64,000 nucleotides of DNA from NCBI RefSeq assembly GCF_014650715.1, contig NZ_BMVM01000007.1, positions 1 through 64,000 on the forward strand, read 5' to 3'. The stretch's first letter is position 1, and each line of letters starts with the position of its first letter. This DNA comes from Streptomyces bluensis. Its GTDB lineage: Bacteria > Actinomycetota > Actinomycetes > Streptomycetales > Streptomycetaceae. This document shows, one piece after another, positions 57,884 to 64,000 of this stretch. Below the pieces are notes generated by a model. It was not told the origin of the DNA. It did no database searches and was given only the letters and a program-made list of their open reading frames with translations. The position numbers and the translations under genes were made by a program.

Positions 57884-60040
57884 GTGGCCACGCCCAATCG
57901 GACCCTTACCGAGGCGGGTGACTCGTCGGGGACGGCGAGGCCGAGCCTCTTCGAACGTCTCGCCCAGGTCTCCTACCGCCGCAAGTGGTGGGCACTGGTG
58001 GGCTGGATCGTCGTCCTGCTGGCGGTGAGCATGGGCTCACAGGCCGTCGGCGACGACTACCACAACGACTTCAGCCTGCCGGGCACCGAGTCCCAGAAGG
58101 CGCTCAACGTCCTCCAGGACCGGGCCCCCTCGCAGGCGGGCGCCACGGTCACGATCGTGCTGGAGGCCGACGGCGGACTCACCGCCGCGCAGACGCGCGA
58201 GCGGGTCGAGTCGATGCTGGCCCAGGTCAAGAAGGAACCGCACGTCGTCAGCGTGGTCAGCCCCTACGACAACCGCCAGGCGCTGTCGAAGGACGGGACC
58301 ATCGGCTACGCCTCGGTCGCGCTGGACAAGCAGTCGGAGGACATCCCCACCGAGGACGCCCAGAAGATCATCGACACCGCGCAGAAGGCCGACACCGCCG
58401 GTCTGCGCGTGGAACTGTCGGGTGACCCGGTCCGGGCCGCTCAGGGCGAGGACAGCGGCTCCGCCGAGGGCATCGGCATCCTCGCCGCCCTGGTGATCCT
58501 GGTCCTGCTCTTCGGCTCCCTGTTCGCCGCCGTGCTGCCCGTGGCGATCGCCCTGTTCGCCGTCGGCACCACGCTCGGCCTGATCATCCTCGCCTCCCAT
58601 GTGGCGACCATCGCCAACTTCACCGCGCCGCTGATGATGCTGGTCGGTCTCGGCGTGGGCATCGACTACGCCCTGCTGGTGTTCTCCCGCTACCGCAGCG
58701 AGCTGTTCGCCGGCACCGACCGCGAGGCGGCGACGGTCAAGGCCATCGACACCGCCGGCCGTACCGTGTTCTTCGCCGGATGCACGGTCATCGTCGCCCT
58801 CCTCGGGCTCGTCGTGCTCGGCCTGGGTTCGCTGCAGGGCGTGGCCGTGGCGGTCGCCCTGACCGTGCTGCTCACCATGATCGCGTCGCTGACGCTGCTG
58901 CCCGCCCTGCTGGGCATCTTCGGCAGCCGGATCGAGAAGCAGGTGCGCCGCCGCGTCGAGAAGGGCCGCCGGGCCGGCGGCGAGCGCTGGGGCCGCTGGA
59001 CCGCTGCCGTCCAGCGGCGCGCCTGGGCGGCCGCGCTGGTGCCGACCGCGCTGCTCGCGGCCCTCTCGCTGCCCGCGCTCGACATGCGGCTCGGCTTCGC
59101 CGACGCAGGCACCGACGACACCTCCACCACCACCCGCCAGGCGTACGACCTGCTCGCCAAGGGTTTCGGTCCGGGCTTCAACGGACCCCTGATCGTGGTC
59201 GCCGAGGGCGACTCGGCAGCCGCCTCGCAGGCCCGTGCGGCGCTTGAGGACAGCAAGGGCGTCGCCGCCGCGCTGCCACCGCAGTCCTCGGGTGACGGCC
59301 TGTCCACCATCATCGTCTTCCCCACCTCCGCCCCTCAGGACGCGGCCACGAACGACCTCGTCAGCGAGTTGCGGGACGACGTGCTGCCGCCGGTGGCCCA
59401 GGAAACGGACGCCACCTTCCTGGTGGGCGGCAGCACCGCCTCCGCCGAGGACTTCTCCGACGCCGTCGCGGGCCGGCTGCCCGCCTTCATCGCCGTGGTG
59501 GTCGGACTGTCGGTGCTGCTGCTCCTGCTGGTGTTCCGCTCGATCCTCATCCCGCTGAAGGCCGCGGTGCTCAATCTGCTCAGCGTCGGCGTCGCCATGG
59601 GCGTCATGACGCTGGTCTTCCAGAACGGCGCCCTGGGCATCGAGAAGGGCCCGATCGAGGCGTACGTCCCGGTGATGATCTTCGCGATCGTCTTCGGACT
59701 GTCCATGGACTACGAGGTCTTCCTGCTCTCCCGCATGCACGAGGAGTGGGAGCGCAGCAAGGACGCGGCCCTGGCGATCCGTCAGGGGCTGGCCACCACG
59801 GGCCAGGTCGTCACGGCCGCAGGCGCGATCATGATCGTGGTGTTCGGCGCCTTCATGTTCAGCGGCGACCGGATGCTCATGCAGTTCGGCTTCGGGCTGG
59901 CCGTCGCCGTCTTCGTCGACGCCGTCATCATCCGCTGCCTGATCCTGCCCGCGGTGATGCACCTGTTCGGCCGCTATGCCTGGTGGCTTCCCGGAGGGCT
60001 GGCCAAGCGCCTGCCCCGGGTGGCCATCGAACACCCCTGA
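57884..60040 (+). CDS. MMPL/RND-superfamily exporter (ActII-ORF3 type)
   Basis: 718 residues, two similar halves each with a large extracytoplasmic loop and about six transmembrane helices. MMPL signatures: GLGVGIDYALLVFSRYR in the first half and VFGLSMDYEVFLLSRMHEEW in the second. Likely pumps the polyketide out and gives resistance. GTG at 57884 is chosen for the GGGAGG about 10 nt upstream; an in-frame GTG at 57851 has a weak site. Divergent from its probable repressor. Confidence 0.92.
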   Translation: MATPNRTLTEAGDSSGTARPSLFERLAQVSYRRKWWALVGWIVVLLAVSMGSQAVGDDYHNDFSLPGTESQKALNVLQDRAPSQAGATVTIVLEADGGLTAAQTRERVESMLAQVKKEPHVVSVVSPYDNRQALSKDGTIGYASVALDKQSEDIPTEDAQKIIDTAQKADTAGLRVELSGDPVRAAQGEDSGSAEGIGILAALVILVLLFGSLFAAVLPVAIALFAVGTTLGLIILASHVATIANFTAPLMMLVGLGVGIDYALLVFSRYRSELFAGTDREAATVKAIDTAGRTVFFAGCTVIVALLGLVVLGLGSLQGVAVAVALTVLLTMIASLTLLPALLGIFGSRIEKQVRRRVEKGRRAGGERWGRWTAAVQRRAWAAALVPTALLAALSLPALDMRLGFADAGTDDTSTTTRQAYDLLAKGFGPGFNGPLIVVAEGDSAAASQARAALEDSKGVAAALPPQSSGDGLSTIIVFPTSAPQDAATNDLVSELRDDVLPPVAQETDATFLVGGSTASAEDFSDAVAGRLPAFIAVVVGLSVLLLLLVFRSILIPLKAAVLNLLSVGVAMGVMTLVFQNGALGIEKGPIEAYVPVMIFAIVFGLSMDYEVFLLSRMHEEWERSKDAALAIRQGLATTGQVVTAAGAIMIVVFGAFMFSGDRMLMQFGFGLAVAVFVDAVIIRCLILPAVMHLFGRYAWWLPGGLAKRLPRVAIEHP

Positions 60041-60075
60041 CGGGGGGGAATCCCCCGCCTCCCGTCAGGGACCGG

Positions 60076-60116
60076 CCGGCCTCCACGCCCGACGCGGGCG
60101 TGGAGGCCGGACTTTT
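60076..60116 (+). terminator. hairpin terminator of the MMPL gene
   Basis: A perfect 16-bp stem (60076-60091 and 60095-60110) with a 3-nt loop, followed by ACTTTT: a rare T-containing intrinsic terminator in this GC-rich DNA. Confidence 0.88.
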
Positions 60117-61182
60117 GCTGTCGGCCCTCCGGCGCTCCTCGCACCGGCGCGAGCGCATGTGCCGTGGTGTGCCCTCACTGCGCCTCGACCAGAAGTTGAG
60201 GTGCCCCGCCCAGGATGCGGGAGACCCGATTCCGCGGCGAGGGTGAGGTCGACGCATGAAGGTACCGCGAGTCCTGCGATGGTGCGGCCGGATGTTGCTG
60301 TCGCTCGCGCACGACGTGGGCGCGGGTGCCCAGTTCATGGGCGCTCTCACCATCGGCATGCCACCACCGCCCCATCTCTTCACGCAGCCCACGCAGCCCA
60401 CGCAGCTGCGAAACGCCCCTGATCCGGAACCCCGGAATGTTCTGGAATCAACAAATCCAGATATCAGCAAGGCCGCCGGAGGGCCGGCACCGGGCCACCC
60501 TGAACGACTTATTCCGCACATTCCGCCAGAACCGGAGGAACAAGCCCTGTGGTCACAGCTGCACTGACCTCGCCGCCCGAAGATGAAAGCCCCGCTCCAC
60601 CTGTGCCCATTCGGAAAGAAAACGACCGGCGCGCCCCGTTGACTTGCCTGTAATTGTTCGGCACGGCATAGTCTGAAACGGAATCTTTACCACCGGGCAA
60701 CACACAATCCAGAAAATCGGGGGATCTACAGGATGTCTCACGACGCTCGGCCGCGACCCGCCTCCTTCTTCACCGCGCCCGCACGCCCACGCGGGCGAAG
60801 TCCGCGCACCTAGAGGAGAAGTCGACCGGGGCCTGGACAGCAGCATAGTTCCACGGGCCACGGGCACTTGAACTCAGGAACCGCGCACAGGAGACCGGAC
60901 GACGGTCGACAGCCACCGGTGAACGGAGCCCCAAAGGCGCGCTGCCACGAGAGGTTCACCCATCACCGCTCGGCATGCCACGCGGGCGAATTCGGCTGCC
61001 CTGATTTCACGGCAGCCCCCTGCGGGCCAAGTCGAGAAGCGTCACTCTGTCCTGCCGACATCCGGCCTCACACCACTGACGTCTGGCACCACCCGACCCA
61101 TTGACCGGACTCTTTGTCCGACATATGCGTCCAACGCGGAAAAAGATAGTGTTTTGCGTTCGCTACGAAGGGTGTGGAGGCA
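60117..61182. other. long, AT-richer gap upstream of the SARP gene
   Basis: About 1.1 kb without a convincing protein-coding gene. A 103-codon frame at 60256-60567 lacks G/C-ending codon bias in its second half, and a 26-codon frame at 60733-60813 has no recognisable features. A 9-nt tandem repeat (cacgcagcc) lies at 60381-60405. TTGACC at 61101 with an AT-rich stretch at 61121-61127 is a possible SARP promoter. Relatively low GC and length suggest regulatory content. Confidence 0.45.
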
Positions 61183-62010
61183 ATGCAGATCAGCGTGTTG
61201 GGTCCACTGTCCGTCACGATGAACGGGAGGAACGTCACACCTACGGCGCCGAAACCACGACGGATTCTGGCGCTGCTCGCCATGTCCGCGAACCAGGTGG
61301 TACGCAACGAGCAGCTCATCGAGGAGGTCTGGGAGGACCGGCCGCCCAGCAGCGTGGCCACCACCCTGCAGACGTACATCTACCAGCTGCGCAAATCGCT
61401 GCGCCTGGCGGGGGGTTCGAGAACCGACCGGGATCCCGGGGACGAACTGCGCACCTTCGTCGGGGGCTACATGCTCACGCTGCCGCACGAGGACCTGGAC
61501 TCGCTGAGGTTCGAGGAGCGGGCGCAGCGGGGCAGGGCCCAGCTGGCGGCGGGTGACGTGGCCGGGGCGGCTCGCACGCTGCGGGAGGCCCTGGACCTGT
61601 GGCACGGGCCGGCGATGGTCGACTTGAACCCCGGCCCGGTACTGGTCTCGGAGGCACTACGACTGGATGAGATACGCAAGAGCGTCCTGGAACTGCGGAT
61701 CGAGGCGGACCTGCGGCTGGGCTACCACCACGAGCTGCTCGCCGAACTGATCAAACTGGTCTCCTCACAGCCGACGCACGAAGGGTTCCAGGTCAAGCTG
61801 ATGATCGCGCTCTACCGTGCCGGCCGGCGCTCCGAGGCCTTGCAGGTCTACCAGCACGCCCGGGAGAGCCTGGTCCGCGAACTGGGCGTGGACCCCTCGG
61901 AGACCCTCCAGCGGCTGCACCACGCCATCCTCACCGGTGACCTCGGACCGGGTCCGGCACCGGAGTCGCCGTCGCAGCGGGCATGGGCGATGCACGAGGT
62001 CAGATACTGA
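61183..62010 (+). CDS. SARP-family pathway activator
   Basis: 275 residues, the small SARP size. An OmpR-type winged helix (about 1-95; PKPRRILALLAMSANQVV, TLQTYIYQLRKSL, GGYMLTLP) is followed by the bacterial transcriptional activator domain (about 98-245; VYQHARESLVRELGVDPSETLQRLH). SARPs turn on antibiotic clusters by binding 7-mer direct repeats near -35; two good candidates are at 30013 and 34671. The ATG at 61183 is preferred because family members begin MQISVLG; a GTG at 61174 is in frame. Likely the activator of the aromatic cluster. Confidence 0.92.
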   Translation: MQISVLGPLSVTMNGRNVTPTAPKPRRILALLAMSANQVVRNEQLIEEVWEDRPPSSVATTLQTYIYQLRKSLRLAGGSRTDRDPGDELRTFVGGYMLTLPHEDLDSLRFEERAQRGRAQLAAGDVAGAARTLREALDLWHGPAMVDLNPGPVLVSEALRLDEIRKSVLELRIEADLRLGYHHELLAELIKLVSSQPTHEGFQVKLMIALYRAGRRSEALQVYQHARESLVRELGVDPSETLQRLHHAILTGDLGPGPAPESPSQRAWAMHEVRY

Positions 62011-62020
62011 GGCCGGACGG

Positions 62021-62041
62021 CGTACCGCCGGAGGCGGTACG
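62021..62041 (+). terminator. small hairpin after the SARP gene
   Basis: A 9-bp perfect stem (CGTACCGCC and its complement) with a 3-nt loop, starting 10 nt after the SARP stop; no T-run. Confidence 0.5.
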
Positions 62042-62575
62042 TGAAGCTCTCCGGGTCCGGTCGGGGCCGGGCGGCCCCAGGAGTGGGCGATGTGACAGGT
62101 GCGGTCCGAAGACCGCACGTCCCAAGACCGCACGTCCGAAGCCCGTTCGTACGACGGCCGTTCTCATGAAGTCCGCGACCGGTTCGGCCCGAAGGCCCGA
62201 AGACCCCGAGACTCCAAGACCCGCCAGGATGAAGCCCGCGACCCGTCCACGTCCTCCCCCACCTCCCCCGCGGTTGGATCGAACGACGGTCCGGGGCTTC
62301 CCCGGCCGGCGCGGCCCCGGGCCGGGCCCACGGGCCTCCTCCGGTGTCGACGCGCGTGGACGGAGTCCTGGGCCGTGTCCGGCCCGGGCTCCGGAGCACC
62401 CGGCGGGATCAACCTGCCGGAGGACCGCGGAGACCTGATCGCATCACGGCCCCGGCAGCGGCCCCACCCCCGGCACTTCTCCGGAGCCACCACCCCGCGG
62501 ACGGGCCGTGCGCGCGCAGAGGACGCTGCCGGCCTGTCCGCGGGGCAGGTGCTTTCCGTGCGTGCGGAAGGGCTG
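62042..62575. other. intergenic region between convergent genes
   Basis: About 530 bp with no convincing gene. It has short direct repeats of the type agaccgcacgtcc near 62106-62143. Frames crossing it give only low-complexity Arg/Pro/Ser peptides. Confidence 0.45.
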
Positions 62576-63691
62576 TCACATGCCCTTCAGGCCATGAGCC
62601 GTGGCCAGCGCCACCACGAGCGAGCCGTCAGCCATGGCTCCGGCGGCCCGTGCCTGCTCGACGGCCACCACGGCGGCCGCGCTGCTCGGTTCGAGGGGCA
62701 GTCCCGCTCGCCACACGCGGCGGGTCCCCGCGGTCGCGGCGGCGTCGTCCACCACCTCGGCCCGCCCGGCCGAGAGCCGTACGGCCTCCAGGGCCTGCAG
62801 GGCCACGCTGTTGCCCGCGAGTGAGGGCATGACCGACGTGCCGCCCGGGAACGAGCCGTGCGGATCCGCGCCGTCCAGCACGGCCGAGACCCGCGGGAAC
62901 GGCTCCACCAGGCACAGGCGAGGCACCGGCCCGCTCCCGCACAGCTCGCGGAAGCCGAGGTACACGCCCCACGCCAGATCCCCGCGGGAGGCGGGGACGA
63001 CGACCCAGTCGGGCAGACGGCCGTCGAGGTCGGCCCGGATCTCCGCGGCGAGCGTCTTGTAGCCCTCGATCCCGAAGGGGCTGCTGCCGACCGGTGGCAC
63101 CACCACGTTGGTCACCGGCAGCACCGTCCGCGAGTCAAGGTATCCGGCGAGGTGCCGCCAGCGCTGTTCCGCCTCCGGGAAGACGACGACCTCGGCACCG
63201 AGGTCGCGCATCAGCCCGACGACGTGTCCGGGCGTGTCGTCCGTGACCGCGATCTCGCAGCCCAGACCTGCCCGGGCGCAGTACGCGGCCAGCGAGACGC
63301 CCGCGTTGCCGGAGGAGGCCGCGGCCACCACCTCGTACCCGGCGTGCAGCGCCCGCGCGACGGCGAGGGCACTGAACCGGTCCTTGTGCGATCCCGTGGG
63401 GTTGGCGCCCTCCCACTTCAGCCGCAGATCGAGGTCACCGGCCGTGTCGCACCGCAGCAGCGGCGTTCCGCCCTCTCCGAGGGTGGGCGCCCCCGCGTAG
63501 GGCAGGCGGACGCCGTCGGTGGCGTCCGGTTCCCCGTACACGCAGGCCAGGTTGGCCGGCGTGCCGTTCCTCAGACAGGACGGGCAGCCTCGCGGATGGT
63601 CGTCCAGCGGCTGATGGTCGCCGCAGCGGATGCACCGCAGCGAGCGCAGGGCGGGGTGGCGGGTGACGGCCCGGGCAGTCGGCGCTCCCAT
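62576..63691 (-). CDS. threonine-synthase-like PLP enzyme
   Basis: 371 residues. An N-terminal zinc-ribbon-like CIRCGDH...CPSC segment (about 20-40) is followed by a fold-type II PLP domain: lysine in NPTGSHKDR (about 98), the phosphate/Asn loop ASSGNAGVSLA, and a late GTSVMPSLAG segment. Threonine synthase converts O-phosphohomoserine to threonine; paralogues in secondary metabolism do other beta/gamma replacements, so the substrate is uncertain. It sits 2 nt downstream of the M24 peptidase gene, forming an operon with it. Confidence 0.82.
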   Translation of the reverse strand: MGAPTARAVTRHPALRSLRCIRCGDHQPLDDHPRGCPSCLRNGTPANLACVYGEPDATDGVRLPYAGAPTLGEGGTPLLRCDTAGDLDLRLKWEGANPTGSHKDRFSALAVARALHAGYEVVAAASSGNAGVSLAAYCARAGLGCEIAVTDDTPGHVVGLMRDLGAEVVVFPEAEQRWRHLAGYLDSRTVLPVTNVVVPPVGSSPFGIEGYKTLAAEIRADLDGRLPDWVVVPASRGDLAWGVYLGFRELCGSGPVPRLCLVEPFPRVSAVLDGADPHGSFPGGTSVMPSLAGNSVALQALEAVRLSAGRAEVVDDAAATAGTRRVWRAGLPLEPSSAAAVVAVEQARAAGAMADGSLVVALATAHGLKGM

Positions 63692-63693
63692 CG

Positions 63694-64000
63694 TCAGCCG
63701 ATCACCGTCAGACGGCGTTCCAGGGTGGTCAGCAGCCGGTTTCCCCCCGCGGTCACCACGAACGGGTCCTCGATCTGCACCGCACCGAGCCCGAACTCGT
63801 AGTACGGCGTCTCGAAGTTGACCACGGTCCCCTCCTCCAGACGGTCGTCGTTGTCGGGGGTGATGAGGACGGGGTCGTAGATCTCCACCCCGATGCCGTG
63901 CCCGACGTGGTGCCGACGATAGTGCGGCACCCCCGCCTCACGCACCGCCTCCATGGCCAGGTCGAACAGCTCCTTCCCCGTCATGCCGGGGCGGGCCTCG
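63694..64000 (-). CDS. M24-family metallopeptidase (Xaa-Pro dipeptidase/creatinase-like), C-terminal part only
   Basis: About 102 C-terminal residues are inside the window; the gene continues past the right edge. The pita-bread fold motifs HVGHGIGVEIYDP (metal-binding His), VVNFETPYYE and VQIEDPFVV (metal-binding Glu residues) are intact. Family members cleave Xaa-Pro dipeptides or related C-N bonds. It is co-directional with and immediately upstream of the threonine-synthase-like gene. Confidence 0.85.
   Translation of the reverse strand, partial: EARPGMTGKELFDLAMEAVREAGVPHYRRHHVGHGIGVEIYDPVLITPDNDDRLEEGTVVNFETPYYEFGLGAVQIEDPFVVTAGGNRLLTTLERRLTVIG

Noticed and set aside
60381..60405. Possible CRISPR-like repeat
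   Set aside because: It is a simple 9-nt tandem repeat of under three copies without spacers.
60256..60567. Possible 103-codon gene
   Set aside because: No clear ribosome-binding site, loss of G/C-ending codons after about residue 50, no recognisable domain.
60733..60813. 26-codon leader-like frame (MSHDARPRPASFF...)
   Set aside because: Too short to support and no conserved feature or strong ribosome-binding site.
62099..62824. 241-codon frame running into the threonine-synthase-like gene
   Set aside because: Low-complexity Arg/Ser/Pro sequence, and its second half is antisense to a clear PLP enzyme.

Overview
The window is high-GC actinobacterial DNA, almost certainly Streptomyces: GTG and ATG starts, G/C-ending codons, long start/stop-overlapped operons, modular and type II polyketide synthases (PKSs), a SARP activator, flotillin/NfeD, a SpoIIE-type phosphatase, a TerD protein and a Ser/Thr kinase with a beta-propeller. 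No tRNA, rRNA, CRISPR array, insertion sequence or integrase was seen.

Layout. (1) 1-10999, minus: the N-terminal part of a giant modular type I PKS, with two complete malonyl-specific KS-AT-DH-KR-ACP modules and a third KS cut by the window edge. The modules would build a conjugated polyene segment, and parts of them are near-identical direct repeats. (2) 11.6-21.4 kb: an island of general genes (flotillin and NfeD partner, a small membrane protein, PP2C/SpoIIE phosphatase, TerD, a TetR repressor with a perfect palindromic operator and a divergent TIM-barrel hydrolase-like gene, Ser/Thr kinase). (3) 21.6-60 kb: an aromatic (type II) polyketide cluster. Its core, 34740-42727, is one overlapping operon: TcmI-type cyclase, TcmJ-type cupin, KS-alpha, chain-length factor, ACP, TcmN-type aromatase/cyclase (the tcmI-J-K-L-M-N order), then an SDR ketoreductase, two ABM-type monooxygenases, a DpsC-like KASIII with Ser in place of Cys, and a POT-family transporter. 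Around it lie an asparagine-synthetase-like amide synthetase, an O-methyltransferase and a methyltransferase-like protein lacking most of its SAM fold, two DUF1772 (anthrone-oxygenase family) proteins, two multicopper oxidases, a secreted cupredoxin-like protein, an F420-type oxidoreductase, a stand-alone acyltransferase, an FAD hydroxylase of the TcmG type, an MFS exporter and an MMPL exporter. (4) 46.3-56.3 kb: inside this cluster, a two-protein type I PKS, KSQ-AT-ACP followed by KS-AT-DH-ER-KR-ACP, with no thioesterase. (5) 56.6-64 kb: a PadR regulator, its membrane partner and the MMPL pump, a long AT-richer gap, the SARP activator, then a threonine-synthase-like gene and the end of an M24 peptidase.

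How it may work together (inference). The KSQ loading module should make acetyl-ACP. The single methylmalonyl module would extend and fully reduce it to 2-methylbutyryl-ACP. The Ser-KASIII and the discrete acyltransferase would pass this branched acyl group to the type II minimal PKS as starter. The aromatic chain is then reduced, cyclised, oxidised, methylated and possibly amidated. Secreted copper oxidases may act on the exported product. Two triplets of 7-mers spaced exactly 11 nt apart (30013 and 34671) look like SARP binding sites. An identical CTACATGTAG palindrome at 42762 and 57820 links the PadR regulator to the copper oxidase gene 15 kb away.
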